Source: Phaeobacter porticola (GTDB lineage Bacteria; Pseudomonadota; Alphaproteobacteria; Rhodobacterales; Rhodobacteraceae). Taken from it: DNA of 64,000 bases. Location: positions 1 through 64,000 of the forward strand of contig NZ_CP016366.1 of NCBI RefSeq assembly GCF_001888185.1, read 5' to 3'. Of this stretch, positions 26,545 through 36,317 are shown one piece after another. A program made the position numbers and the translations under genes. The first letter of the stretch is position 1; each line of letters opens with the position of its first letter. Below the pieces are notes generated by a model. It did no database searches. It was given only the letters and a program-made list of their open reading frames with translations, and was not told the DNA's origin.

Positions 26545-27276
26545 TTACTTTTCTCTGCGGCTTTTGCTCTGAGCAAAGCGATAGGACGTGTTGCCGGTTT
26601 CGATGATTGCGCAATGGTGGGTGACGCGATCCAGCAGCGCGGTGGTCATCTTGGCATCGCCAAAGACCGAGACCCACTCTCCGAACTCCAGGTTGGTGGT
26701 GATGATGACGCTGGTTTTCTCGTAGAGCTTGCTGATCAGATGGAACAGCAATGCTCCGCCAGACTTGGGGAACGGGATGTAGCCCAGCTCGTCGATGATG
26801 ACGCAATCCAGAGCCGAGAGTTGCCGGATGATCTTCCCGGCATTGCCCTCGGCCTGTTCCTTGATCAGGGCGTTGATCAGATCGACGGCGTTGAAGAAGC
26901 GTGCCTTCTTGCCGTTGGTGATCAGGGTGGTGCCCAAAGCGATGGCGATATGGGTTTTGCCGGTGCCGGTTCCGCCCACCAGGATGAGGTTGTGCGCCTC
27001 TTGGGTGAACTGCCCTGTGCAGAACGGTTCGATCTGGGTCTGGGTGATGGCGGCAGCACCATAATCGAAGGTGGCGAAGTCCTTATGATGGGGGAACTTC
27101 GCGATCCTCATTTGATACTGGATAGAGCGCGCCCGCCGCTCTACAGTCTCCGCGTCGATCAGTTGCTTTATCGCTGTGGTCAGACTTGGTGGCTTGCGCG
27201 CGGACAGCAAATCATGTGCGCAAGCTGCCATTCCGTGCAACCTCAGGGCGGTCAGTTGGTCGATCAGGGCGTTCAT
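26545..27276 (-). CDS. istB: IstB, IS21 helper ATPase
   Basis: 243 residues, AAA+ ATPase that assists IstA. Walker [12 protein letters not shown] (about residues 100-110), Walker [12 protein letters not shown], and sensor region TTNLEFGEW. Intact full length. ATG overlaps the istA stop by four bases, as is usual for IS21. Confidence 0.95.
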   Translation of the reverse strand: MNALIDQLTALRLHGMAACAHDLLSARKPPSLTTAIKQLIDAETVERRARSIQYQMRIAKFPHHKDFATFDYGAAAITQTQIEPFCTGQFTQEAHNLILVGGTGTGKTHIAIALGTTLITNGKKARFFNAVDLINALIKEQAEGNAGKIIRQLSALDCVIIDELGYIPFPKSGGALLFHLISKLYEKTSVIITTNLEFGEWVSVFGDAKMTTALLDRVTHHCAIIETGNTSYRFAQSKSRREK

Positions 27277-28772
27277 GCGGCAACCTCCTCAGTCGAGCAC
27301 AGGATCTCATAGCGCTTGCAGTCGGCCTCGGGTCGCAGGGTCAGTTGCGGATAGGCATAGGCTTCGCTGAGCGGCGTGATGACCGGCTCCACCAACTGGT
27401 TAATCAGGTTGATGATGGCGGGCAGGCGGAGGGTGTTTTGTGCCACGGCCAGTTCACAAGCCATCTCGACAACCTCGATCCCGTGATCCTGGACGAGCAG
27501 AAGCAGATCAACGAACTCCCGATCCCCGCCCTTGTCTGCCATGTAATGTTCCCTGATCTGGTGCATGGCCTCAGGCAGTTGCCAGTCCACGAAGGGTGCG
27601 CCATTGCGTAGGGCGCCGGGCTTGCGATCCAGCAGAGGAACATAGTGCCAGGGTTCAAAGTAGCTGACGTTGCGGGTGAAGCGGCGCTTATGCTCGGCGA
27701 TGATATCCTGGCCCGACACCAGCATAATCCGGCCCGCATAAGCGCGCAGCGACACATGTTGACCGGCAAAGTGGGACGGGACGCTGTAGCGGTTGCTGGC
27801 ATATTGAACCAGGCAAGTGGATCGGACACGAACCGTCTTCTCAACATAGCCGTCAAAAGGCCGACCCAAGGGGCGCAGCTCGGCGCGTTCGTCTTCGAAC
27901 ACCTCGGCAATCGTGCGATCCTGCTGTTCGGGATGGGGACGATTGGCCAGTTCTTCACAGCGCAGGCGCAACCAGTTGTTCAGCGCATCAAGATCTTCAA
28001 AGGCAGGCTTGGGCACAAACAACCGGCCGCGCAAAAACTGGACCTGGTTCTCGACCTGCCCCTTCTCCCAACCCGCTGCGGGCGTGCAGGCAACAGGTTC
28101 CATCACATAGTGGTTCATCAGAGCCAGGAACCGGGGATGGAATATCCGGTCCTTCGAGCGGGACACATAGGTCACCATGGTCTTGGGGTTATCAATGATC
28201 ACCCGTCGTGGAACCCCGCCATAGAAAGACAGTGCCTGCACAAAAGCATCCAGAACCATCTCCTGGGCTTCGCCGGGATAGGCGATCACCAAAGGCTTGC
28301 GGCTGTGGCACAGGCGGAAATGGGCAACCTAGATCTTTTGTTCAACGCCGCCCAGGACAACCCGTTCTTCGCTCCAGTCAAACTGAAGGGCGTCACCAGC
28401 AGCAAAATGCAGGGGGATAAAAGCATCGCCAGAACCGGCGCCAGCCCGCTTCAGATCGCGGACAAATCGCTGAACTGGAGAATAGGACCCGGTGTAGCCT
28501 TCCACCACGAGCTGCTCATAAAGCTTCTGGGCCGTTCGCCGCTCCCGACGTGGTCGCTTCTGGTCCTGATCGAACAGTTCCTGAAGCCGGAGATCAAACC
28601 CGTTGCACAGTTTGTGCCGAACCGGTGGAGCCTGGCGCTGGTAGCTCGGCGGGCTCTCATCCTTCAAATACTTCTTGATCGTGTTGCGCGATAATCCCGT
28701 CGCCCGCGCAACAGACCGGATACTGCGCCCTTCAACCAGCACCCACAGACGGATCTTCGATACACTTTCCAT
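27273..28772 (-). pseudogene. istA: IstA transposase with an in-frame stop
   Basis: A helix-turn-helix (GRSIRSVARATGLSRNTIKKYL) is followed by the DDE domain beginning FDWSEERVVLGG. A TAG at 28331-28329 interrupts the frame between VEQKI and VAHFRLCHSRKP; one base change from AAG would explain it. The rest (PGEAQEMVLDAFVQ, IIDNPKTMV...) continues in the same frame to 27273. The element is therefore probably immobile unless the stop is read through. Confidence 0.88.
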
Positions 28773-28847
28773 CAATAACACCTGCTCTTTCCTCCGCACT
28801 TGAAGCGCGGATGTTAACGAAACAGGTGGGTCAATTTTACTCGCTCA

Positions 28848-29075
28848 TAACCCACCTAAGTGGGTCAATTTCGCATGCCGATTCACAATCAGCTCATCAA
28901 TGCCCTTCACCACTGTGCCGGGTTTGACGAGGGAGAAATAGCCAATTGTGATTGTTATGAATATTGCGATGGCGCCAAGCACGGTCTGCGTGACCGAGTG
29001 TTTTGCGAAAAATGCCTCTGCTTTGCTCTCAAATTTAGGCAGGCTAAAAATCTTCGACCAAAGCTTCTTAAACAT
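28848..29075 (-). pseudogene. N-terminal membrane-anchor part of the gene split by IS21
   Basis: MFKKLWSKIFSLPKFESKAEAF is followed by one clear membrane helix (VLGAIAIFITITIGYF) and SLVKPGTVVKGIDELI, then the sequence runs into IS21 end repeats. It matches in direction, and in the ID-LI style of its end, the orphan C-terminal part at 25765-26423. ATG 29075 has GGAG upstream; ATG 29087 is an alternative. Confidence 0.5.
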
Positions 29076-29087
29076 CACCATCTCCAT

Positions 29088-29967
29088 TGCACAGGTTGAT
29101 CAGAGCTTTCTGCGTGTCAACTTCCTGAATTTTCGATCCAACATCAAACACAAAAGCCAATCACGATTGGGGGCTGTTGCAGAACTCTGACGCCTAAGGG
29201 TTCACTTCGCGAATCCATGTGTCCCAGCACCGCAGCGTCAAACTCGCTCCGTGAACGGCTGCTCCGGACCGATCTCGCCTCGTTAGCGGGCTTGCCTCCT
29301 GGGCTTTGCAAAAGGTGCAATCTGCGCTGATGCATGCTCAGGTTGGCAGGCGGCACCCTCGAGGCAATCTGCTATATGTACATTGGCTGGGAGGAGAGCT
29401 TGTATACCACTTAGATCTTCTACGCCCCGCTGTAGCTTCTCGATGAGACAATCAACTTTGACCACTGTGTCGAACTTCAAAATAATTTGCTGCAACTTGA
29501 AGTGTCCGAGTTTGCAAACGGAAGTGTCCCGCTACAATGCATGTTAGGAGACACTTCATATTGCAGTAACCGGAAGAGGCCGGAGGAAGCCGGACAAACC
29601 CGGATGAGGCTTAAAAAAAGGCTTTCATGGGGGTACGAAGAGGGCCTACCAAGTTGGCGCTTGTCTTGCACAACCTGAAAACCGCGCTGATAACGGTCGG
29701 ATATCAAAAACCAAGACAGCTCGAGTTGCAAATTATTCGGATCCACCTGCCCCAGTATTGCCTGGGCTACGCTCATATTGCTGGCTTCACAAAGTGTGAC
29801 CAGCGACCAAGCACAGACCTTCGTTCCTGCTAAAGCTAAGGTCCGCTGCGAGCCCGAATTACCTGATGCTGTTCACGGCATGAGTGTCTGCTTTCGGAAT
29901 GTAGCCTTGAAAGTCACTGCTGGAGCAGCCAGTAGGCATGAAGTAATCTGCCGGAAAGGGAACTGTT
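29088..29967. other. Orphan region without a recognisable gene
   Basis: About 880 bp. A minus-strand frame at 29776-29477 (99 codons, MSVAQAILGQVDPNNLQLEL...) looks mildly coding but is unrecognised. A second at 29495-29283 (70 codons) follows it with a small overlap. Stretches at 29210-29300 and 29810-29850 resemble the dispersed intergenic repeat style (GCTCCG..., GGTCCGCTGCGAGCCCG). No confident call. Confidence 0.35.
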
Positions 29968-30708
29968 ATGCGATGCGGGCTTGAAGTGATCGAGCAGGGT
30001 GACGGGCCTGTACTGGTGCTGCTGCATGGTGCAGGCGTTGACGCCGCGCTATGGAAGCCACAGATAGATCTGTTCTCCAAGCAGTATCACGTGATTGCGC
30101 CCAACCTCCCGGGTCATGGGCGGAGCGCTCCCGTCCAAAGCGTCGAAGAAATGGCCTATGTCGTGCGGGCCATGCTGCAAGAGAAAGGTATCGCGCAGTA
30201 TGCAATTGTCGGGCTGTCTCTGGGGGGCATGGTCGCTATAGAAATGGCAGGGCGCTGGCCTGACGAAGTTTCGCATTTGGTGACGGTTGAATCTGTTGCG
30301 ACTGTGTTCGAAGGCGCTTTTGGGAAAGAATTAGCAGGTTGGGCGATGTTGCTCTTCAAAGTTATACCACCCTCAATATTCATGGCACTTCCAGCAAGTG
30401 CGATGGGCGCAAAATCGCAGGATGCAGGCAAATACGTTCAGGACGCGATTGCCAAAATGACCGCAAAGAACAACTACACTGTAATGCACGCAGCTTCCCA
30501 ATATGACGGACGCGAACGCCTTTCCAACATTACTGCGAAAACGCTGATCATGGTTGGGGCTCTAAATAGAAAAACGCATAAGCGAGCTCAAAAGATGGCT
30601 AACGCAATTCCAGAGAGTGAATTTTTGGTCATTCCTGCAGCCAGCCACATCGCCAACCGTGATGCGCCGGATTTTTTCAATGCATCCGTACTCTCATTTC
30701 TCAGTTAG
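29968..30708 (+). CDS. Alpha/beta hydrolase
   Basis: 246 residues. LLHGAG oxyanion loop, GHGRS, nucleophile elbow GLSLGG (about residues 89-94) and C-terminal AASHIANRD with the catalytic His. Typical soluble esterase/lipase-like enzyme of the broad family; the substrate cannot be inferred. GGAAAGGGA ribosome site before ATG 29968. Flanked by the orphan region and an IS5 fragment. Confidence 0.85.
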   Translation: MRCGLEVIEQGDGPVLVLLHGAGVDAALWKPQIDLFSKQYHVIAPNLPGHGRSAPVQSVEEMAYVVRAMLQEKGIAQYAIVGLSLGGMVAIEMAGRWPDEVSHLVTVESVATVFEGAFGKELAGWAMLLFKVIPPSIFMALPASAMGAKSQDAGKYVQDAIAKMTAKNNYTVMHAASQYDGRERLSNITAKTLIMVGALNRKTHKRAQKMANAIPESEFLVIPAASHIANRDAPDFFNASVLSFLS

Positions 30709-30718
30709 GCACGGATTG

Positions 30719-31267
30719 GGCTCTGTTGCGCAAATCGGGTGAGGGATTCATCTCATGCATCCAGCGTGATAGCTGGGGGGCATGAGCAGACCAACACCCC
30801 CGACCTACAAGATCAAGACCTGGCGGGCCTATAACGAAGCGCTGAAGCGTCGTGGCTCGCTGACGATCTGGTTCGATCCCGAGATGACGTGGGAGGCCCG
30901 GCCGACCGGCAAGAGAGGCCGACAGCCCATCTATAGCGACGCCGCGATCAAGACCTGCCTGACGATGAAGGTGCTGTTCCGCATGGCGCTCAGGCAGACG
31001 ACCGGCTTCGTGGAAAGTCTCCTGCGATTGAGTGGATTGGACTGGTCGGTACCGGATTTTAGCACGCTTTCACGCCGCCAGAAGTCTCTCGCCGTGAACA
31101 TCCCGTATCGTGGTTCTGAGGGGCCGCTACACCTGCTGATCGATAGCACTCGGATAAAGGTAGAGGGCGAAGGCGAGTGGAATGAGCGTGCAGTGGCCTA
31201 TTCTGGTGCCACCGCGCGCCAATCAGTGTTGTTTCTTGGACTTCGTCTCCAATGCGTTGGAAAATAA
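30719..31267 (+). mobile_element. IS5-family element, left part only
   Basis: The left terminal repeat GGCTCTGTTGCGCAAATC starts at 30719. The transposase begins at 30782 (MSRPTPPTYKIKTWRAYNEALKRRGSLTIW) and continues through the first catalytic region (LLIDSTRIKVEGEGEWN). Similarity stops near 31175, where the frame enters unrelated sequence. The 3' two fifths and right end are missing. Confidence 0.85.
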
Positions 31268-31369
31268 GCGGAGGTTGCGTGTGTAGTGCATTGTAGGTGA
31301 CTGTACCCGAAGGCGCTGGATGCTGTCGTAGATCGGTCTTTGTCCGGCTACCTCAGTGACCTGGGCTTA

Positions 31370-33118
31370 TTAATGCTTGCGCGGCGGCCAGGGTGTCTTG
31401 GGCAGGCCAGTCAGCGGCTCGCCCAGAAGGGGCGAGGTCAACGCATAGACGCCGTTCACGGCAAAGGCCCAGATAATATTTCGGTCATATTCCACAAACA
31501 CAGCAAAGACGGCATTGTCGAACGTCCAGTCTGGCACCTCATCGGGGGTGGGAAAGGCGGGTACGTAGTAGCCGGAGATCTCCGGTTTTGCGGGATCCTC
31601 GACGTCAAAGATCTGGATCCCCGCGTTGTAGAAGGCGTAGATCACAACTCCGTCGCGCCCGCCTCCGGGCTGGTCGATGCCGCCGGAGCGTTTCGGCCCG
31701 AAACTGCCACCGCGCTGGCAATAGTCGGTGAAATCGGCCTCTGGGGGCGGCGTCGGGCGCGGGAATGTGGCGGCAACTGTGGGGTTGGCCGGGTCAGAAA
31801 CGTCGATTGAGAAGATGTCTTTGTAGGGCTCATAGCAATTCGAATTCATCGGGTAGCCGTTTGAGAACACATGCCCAGTGCGGGCGTACTGGCTGACATC
31901 AACATTGTCGAACTCAGTACCGGCAAAGCTGGGAGCGACTTGCAGGTCACCCTGCGGCGTCGGGTTGGCCGGGTCGCTGACATCGAAGGTCCAGAACCCG
32001 AGCCCGCCCATGCCGCCAAAGCCGATGGTACCGCCGTCCTCGATCGGGACAGGCAGGGCCAGCGGATTGCGCGAGCCCATCCAAGATGTGCGGTTGCCCG
32101 CGCGTGGGTTCTCCAGATAGGCCGCGAGGTCTTCAGGGGAGTCGATGTCCTGCCCGGGCACCGACAGCTGGCTGACGAATTCAGGGTTGGCAGGGTCGCT
32201 CATGTCCCAAATCTGGTAGCCGGGCGAATGAACGTAGTCGGGATATTCGGTCAGCGCAAAGCTGTCTTTGGGGGCTGCGGACAGCACCATGTAGCGACCG
32301 CCAGTCCAGGCCGGGGCATCCAGAGATCCGGACCCCTGTTGTTCACCGATGGGGGCGTCGGGGTTGACGCGGTCGGTGGTGCGTTCGGCGATCATGGTCC
32401 AGTCCTCCGGGGTCGGGCCGTTCATCTCAAAAACCCGGAAACCTTTCAGCGAGGTATAGTTGCGCACCAGGGCAACGCCCTCGGCGTCTTCGGATTTGCG
32501 GCCCATGACGCCAAAGCGGCCGATTTCATAGGACGCAACCGCGACGTGCTTTTGCAGCCCCTCGTGCCAGACAACGGTCAGGCCACCGAAGTAATCGGTG
32601 ACGTTCTTACTGTCGAATTCCTCACTGGAACCTTTCGGCCCCCAGACGCCGCCATCGCTGTAGACCTCAACGGCATTGGCAGGGTCAGTGATGTCCAGCA
32701 CGCGCATGTAATCGCGGTCATGTGTGTAGAGATAGCGCTTGCCATCCATGTCGACGGCATTGGCCCATGCATGCCAGGGCGAGGTCACTGCCGGGTAAAA
32801 GGCCAGTACATCGACGTTCTTGGCATAGGAGTTCTGGTCCCAACCTTCCAGCTGGCCGGGGAAGTTCGGTGCAAAGGACGACAGCGGTGAGGCTTTCGGC
32901 GCAACAAAGGCACCAGCTTCGCCGATCATGCCATAGTCGCGTCCTGGCTCAGGTGGGGCAGGTGGGTTGTGCGGCGTAGCCTCGAACCAGCGCTGCACGA
33001 TTGGGTCGCGGATATCGATGACACCGGGCTCTCCGCCGCCACCTGCAGCATGGGCCATGGGTGCAAGCAGGCTCACAGCCAGCGTAAAAGATAAGGGCAG
33101 ATGGTAAAACTCAGGCAT
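31370..33118 (-). CDS. Secreted LVIVD-repeat beta-propeller-like protein
   Basis: 582 residues. Signal peptide of about 25 residues ending MAHA, so periplasmic or outer-surface. Multiple repeats of the type LDITDPANAVEV, WDMSDPANPEFVS, FDVSDPANPT and FDVEDPAKPEISG are LVIVD repeats, thought to form beta-propellers. No catalytic motif is visible. AGGGG ribosome site before ATG 33118. Standalone gene; the function of this family is largely unknown. Confidence 0.85.
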   Translation of the reverse strand: MPEFYHLPLSFTLAVSLLAPMAHAAGGGGEPGVIDIRDPIVQRWFEATPHNPPAPPEPGRDYGMIGEAGAFVAPKASPLSSFAPNFPGQLEGWDQNSYAKNVDVLAFYPAVTSPWHAWANAVDMDGKRYLYTHDRDYMRVLDITDPANAVEVYSDGGVWGPKGSSEEFDSKNVTDYFGGLTVVWHEGLQKHVAVASYEIGRFGVMGRKSEDAEGVALVRNYTSLKGFRVFEMNGPTPEDWTMIAERTTDRVNPDAPIGEQQGSGSLDAPAWTGGRYMVLSAAPKDSFALTEYPDYVHSPGYQIWDMSDPANPEFVSQLSVPGQDIDSPEDLAAYLENPRAGNRTSWMGSRNPLALPVPIEDGGTIGFGGMGGLGFWTFDVSDPANPTPQGDLQVAPSFAGTEFDNVDVSQYARTGHVFSNGYPMNSNCYEPYKDIFSIDVSDPANPTVAATFPRPTPPPEADFTDYCQRGGSFGPKRSGGIDQPGGGRDGVVIYAFYNAGIQIFDVEDPAKPEISGYYVPAFPTPDEVPDWTFDNAVFAVFVEYDRNIIWAFAVNGVYALTSPLLGEPLTGLPKTPWPPRKH

Positions 33119-33343
33119 AGAGATCCCCTGTTATTGGCGCTGACATACGGCTGCTCAGGTGTTGCTGCGGTTACGTCGGCCTGTTCTCGTTGCCCGAAAG
33201 CCTACGTCACGCCGGGTCTTGCTCAGTTAATATTCCGGGAAATTGGGTAGCAAAAAATCGAATACCTAGAGCTGAGGCGCCGCGTCCAAGCCGCAATTAG
33301 GGGAGGTCTATCAGGGCGGTTTTCAAGCGTGACCAAGGCGAGG

Positions 33344-34222
33344 TCAGTTCAGGAGTAGCAACGCGCTGCCGAACCCGACGAGCAGTGTCGCCATCACTCC
33401 GTGCGGCGTCGGTCGGAGCCGCTGGCGCAACAGTAGCGCGGCAAACAGGGCGCTGAACAGCACGTCGAGTGCTCCTATCAGGGCGACGCTGGTGACAGAG
33501 GTGTGTAGTAAGGCTGCGAGCTGCAGCGTCTGCCCGGCTGAAAGCAACAGCCCTGTGCCAAGAAACCCGGGGCCGCGGTCTATAAGCAGGTCGTGCAGCC
33601 TTGTGCCCTTGTCTTTTCGGCCGCTTAATAAAGCCCAGCCGATATAGCACAGGCAACCTGCCATGGCGCCGACACATGTTGCCAGCAGCGGGTCGGGCAG
33701 CTGCAGCAGCCCCAATTTACGCAGGCTGTAGGAGAGCGCGTAGCTGGCCGCCGATAGCAACCCCAGCAACACCCCCGCCAGCGTTCCCAGCGGCGCCGCG
33801 CCGCCCGCGAAGGCAAATACCCCGGCCACCACCAGCACCCCGCCGATCAACTCGGCAGGGTCAGGCCAATCACCGATTATCAGGATGGCAAGCGGGATGG
33901 CAAAGAACGGGATCAGGCGGCGCAGCATTGCGGCCCCGACCGGACCCAGGATTTCGGTGGAGCGGTACATAAATAGCCGCCCGAGCACGGTGGCAAAAAC
34001 ACCCGCCAGGGCGAACAGGGCGAGCGCTTGTTTATTGGGGGCGCCGGGCTGCAGGGCGGGTTCGGGGCCGGCCAGCAGCCACAGGGCCCCGGTTAGAAAG
34101 GCGGTCATCAGCACCGACAGGAACACCCCGCCGTCGCCCCGCCGCTGGCTGCGGCTGCGGGCGATGGTGACGCCGGCAATCCCGTAGCAGGCGGCAGATA
34201 ACAAGGCGAACAGCTCTCCCAC
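33344..34222 (-). CDS. DMT-superfamily (EamA) transporter
   Basis: 292 residues with about ten hydrophobic segments arranged as two EamA halves. The conserved ends are MGELFALLSAACYGIAGVTIARS and GALDVLFSALFAALLLRQRL. Probably exports or imports a small metabolite. Lies downstream of the DHDPS-like gene, separated by a strong terminator hairpin, so it may have its own promoter. It belongs to the same strand and island. Confidence 0.88.
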   Translation of the reverse strand: MGELFALLSAACYGIAGVTIARSRSQRRGDGGVFLSVLMTAFLTGALWLLAGPEPALQPGAPNKQALALFALAGVFATVLGRLFMYRSTEILGPVGAAMLRRLIPFFAIPLAILIIGDWPDPAELIGGVLVVAGVFAFAGGAAPLGTLAGVLLGLLSAASYALSYSLRKLGLLQLPDPLLATCVGAMAGCLCYIGWALLSGRKDKGTRLHDLLIDRGPGFLGTGLLLSAGQTLQLAALLHTSVTSVALIGALDVLFSALFAALLLRQRLRPTPHGVMATLLVGFGSALLLLN

Positions 34223-34273
34223 AGGGACCTCAGATGGTTGGTAATTACGGGCAGGGGCAGGGGCGAAAGAAAC

Positions 34274-34300
34274 GGCCGCGCGGCTTCTGTCCGCGCGGCC
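34274..34300 (-). terminator. Strong hairpin terminator after the DHDPS-like gene
   Basis: A perfect 10-bp G+C stem (GGCCGCGCGG, loop of seven, complement), followed on the minus strand by a T-rich stretch (CGTTTCTTTC). It lies 62 bases past the stop of the gene at 34362. Confidence 0.7.
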
Positions 34301-34361
34301 TGGAGATAACAGAGCCTTTCAGATCCGGACTGAGCGATCGCTGCCCGCCGGGTGCGTCCAT

Positions 34362-35315
34362 TCAGAGTTTCAGCCCGCAGCCCTCGAACGCCTCGCGGAT
34401 GGTGGCTTTTTCCGTCTTGGTCAGGTTCAGCATCGGATGGCGCACCGGGCCGCCGACCTGACCCAGCAGCTCCTGCCAGTATTTGCCGAAGGCCTGCGGC
34501 TTATCCGCCGGACGGCTGCGGGCGATTGCCTCGCGCACGGGGTTCAGGCTGTCGCGCAGCTTGCGGGCCTCGGCGAATTTGCCTTGGAAAGCGAGCTGGG
34601 TGTAATCGTGCATCCGCCGGTCATTGCGGGTTTGCAGCTGATACGGCGGCGAGGAACAGAGGTAGAGCTTCCAGTCCAGCTCTTCGATATTGTCCAGCCA
34701 TTCGTCCTCTGAGGCGGTGGAGACGTGGATCTTGTCCCCCACCATATGCGACAGGCGCACATACATTTCGCGTGGGACTGAGTATTTGATGGCGACGATA
34801 TTGGGCAGCTCGGCGATGCGGGCGCATTCTTCGGGCTGCATCAAGTAGCCGCTGTCAGGGTGGCTCCACATGGCAATGCCGATGTTCAGCTGATCGCAGA
34901 GCGCCTTGTAATACTGGTAGAGAACTTCGCCCTTGTCCTGCACAAAGCTTAGCACCGGGGCATGCACCACGACGTAATCCGCGCCGCAGTTTTCGGCATG
35001 TTTGGCCAGCTCTAGCACGGTGTTGAAGTTCTGGTCGGACACCGACATGATGGTGCCCGCTTTGCCGCCGCATTCGTCGACGGCGATTTCAAAGTTGCGC
35101 TTACGCTCCTCCAGACTCATCGAGAAGAACTCGCCCTGTTTGCCAGCGATGAACAGCCCCTGAATGTCCAGATCGTCGATCCAATGGCGGATGTTGGAAC
35201 GTAGCCCGGCCTCGTTCAGAGTCAGATCCGCGTTAAACGGGTTAAGGGCTGCAGCCCAAATCCCCTGCATATGCTCGCGGGCGTAATCCTTGGCTTCGTG
35301 TCTTGAGTAGTTCAT
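34362..35315 (-). CDS. Dihydrodipicolinate-synthase-family lyase, divergent
   Basis: 317 residues, DHDPS/N-acetylneuraminate-lyase fold. The Schiff-base Lys is at residue 177 (VAIKYSVPREMY). The substrate loop reads GKQGE (about 59-62) instead of the usual GTTGE, and the usual tyrosine segment reads IAMWSHPDSG. It is therefore not a lysine-pathway enzyme but a pyruvate-type aldolase or decarboxylating hydratase of unknown specificity. ATG 35315 has AAGGA upstream. Divergent from aspartate dehydrogenase and within the kynurenine-type island. Confidence 0.82.
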   Translation of the reverse strand: MNYSRHEAKDYAREHMQGIWAAALNPFNADLTLNEAGLRSNIRHWIDDLDIQGLFIAGKQGEFFSMSLEERKRNFEIAVDECGGKAGTIMSVSDQNFNTVLELAKHAENCGADYVVVHAPVLSFVQDKGEVLYQYYKALCDQLNIGIAMWSHPDSGYLMQPEECARIAELPNIVAIKYSVPREMYVRLSHMVGDKIHVSTASEDEWLDNIEELDWKLYLCSSPPYQLQTRNDRRMHDYTQLAFQGKFAEARKLRDSLNPVREAIARSRPADKPQAFGKYWQELLGQVGGPVRHPMLNLTKTEKATIREAFEGCGLKL

Positions 35316-35503
35316 GCGCCGATCCTTGTTCGCTGAATGGCCGGGAGCGCGCCGCGCGGGGGGCGCCATAATGGTCAGCGCCCAGCATTCCGGTCAGCCG
35401 GGCAGAAAACAAATCCAAAGAAGTGATCCTGATATAACCAAAATTGCCATCAGGCTGTCCTGAAAAGCGGATATTAGAGGGGCAAACGAACGGGGATTGT
35501 TTA

Positions 35504-36298
35504 ATGAAAATCGCTCTCATCGGGTTTGGTGCCATGGCGCGATATGTCGTGGATCAATTGGCGAACGGCCGGATCGAAATCGCTGCTATCATCGTGCCGG
35601 AGTATCAGATCGCGCCGCTATGCGACGAGCTTGGCAAGCGGTTCAACTTCGTTACTGGAGCCGTCGAGGCAGGGAACGGCGTTGACCTGTTTGTTGATTG
35701 CGCGGGTCATGGTGCGTTGCTGCAGCACGGAGTCCAAATCCTTCGTGCGGGACATGACCTGTTGACGGTGTCAATTGGGGCGCTCGCTGATGCCGCGCTG
35801 TTGGAAGAACTGGACCGCGCCGCTGCGGTCGGCGGCGGTAGCATTCGTTTGGTTTCCGGCGCGATTGGCGCCTTGGATGCGTTGCGCGCTGGCCGGATCG
35901 GAACGCTGCAGGCGGTGCGCTATATTGGCCGCAAACCGCCGCAGGGCTGGGTCGGCTCTCAGGCGGAGCAGGTCCTGGACCTTGGCGCGCTGGCCGGTGC
36001 GGCGCAGGTACATTTCCGCGGCACCGCCCGCGAGGCCGCGCTGCAGTACCCGAAAAACGCCAATGTCGCCGCCGCGGTGGCACTGGCGGGCATCGGCTTT
36101 GACAATACGCAGGTGGAGTTGCTGGCGGATCCTAGTGTCAGCCGTAATATTCACGAGATCGAGGCTGAGGGCGATTTTGGCTCATTCCGCTTCTCCATCG
36201 AGGGCAATCCGCTTCCGTCAAACCCGCGCACCTCTTCGCTTGCGGCGATGAGCGTGATAGCTAGCATCAATCAATATGCCGAGCGCATTAAATTCTGA
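35504..36298 (+). CDS. L-aspartate dehydrogenase (NadX-like)
   Basis: 264 residues. Rossmann motif IGFGAMARYV at the N-terminus. The mid region SGAIGALDALRAGRIGTLQAVRYIGRKPPQGW and the C-terminal YPKNANVAAAVALAGIGFDNTQVELLADP are diagnostic for the DUF108/aspartate dehydrogenase family. These enzymes interconvert L-aspartate and oxaloacetate/iminoaspartate with NAD(P). Its place in a catabolic island suggests a degradative or analogous amino-acid deamination role. A homologue acting on another amino acid is possible. Confidence 0.85.
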   Translation: MKIALIGFGAMARYVVDQLANGRIEIAAIIVPEYQIAPLCDELGKRFNFVTGAVEAGNGVDLFVDCAGHGALLQHGVQILRAGHDLLTVSIGALADAALLEELDRAAAVGGGSIRLVSGAIGALDALRAGRIGTLQAVRYIGRKPPQGWVGSQAEQVLDLGALAGAAQVHFRGTAREAALQYPKNANVAAAVALAGIGFDNTQVELLADPSVSRNIHEIEAEGDFGSFRFSIEGNPLPSNPRTSSLAAMSVIASINQYAERIKF

Positions 36299-36317
36299 CA
36301 CGCCAGGAATATAACAC

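Larger units (their letters stand above)
26424..28847 (-). mobile_element. IS21-family insertion sequence
   Basis: Contains istA and istB. The left end is TGAGCGTTCAAAGTTGACCC and the right end (read inward) TGAGCGAGTAAAATTGACCC, with extra internal TTGACCC repeats, as is usual for IS21 termini. A further TTGACCC copy just outside the right end (about 28860) means the true right end could lie a few dozen bases further. No target duplication was seen. Confidence 0.85.

Noticed and set aside
27645-28694. 349-codon plus-strand frame across istA
   Set aside because: The minus strand carries IstA motifs throughout, so this is a shadow frame.
31175-31369. Minus-strand piece reading YDSIQRLRVQSPTMHYTRNLRLF
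   Set aside because: Looks slightly coding next to the IS5 break but is too short and unrecognised to call.
31871-32890. 339-codon plus-strand frame
   Set aside because: Antisense to the LVIVD-repeat protein, whose repeats and signal peptide are convincing.
34352-34789. Plus-strand 145-codon frame
   Set aside because: Antisense to the DHDPS-like gene, with an Arg/Pro-rich shadow composition.
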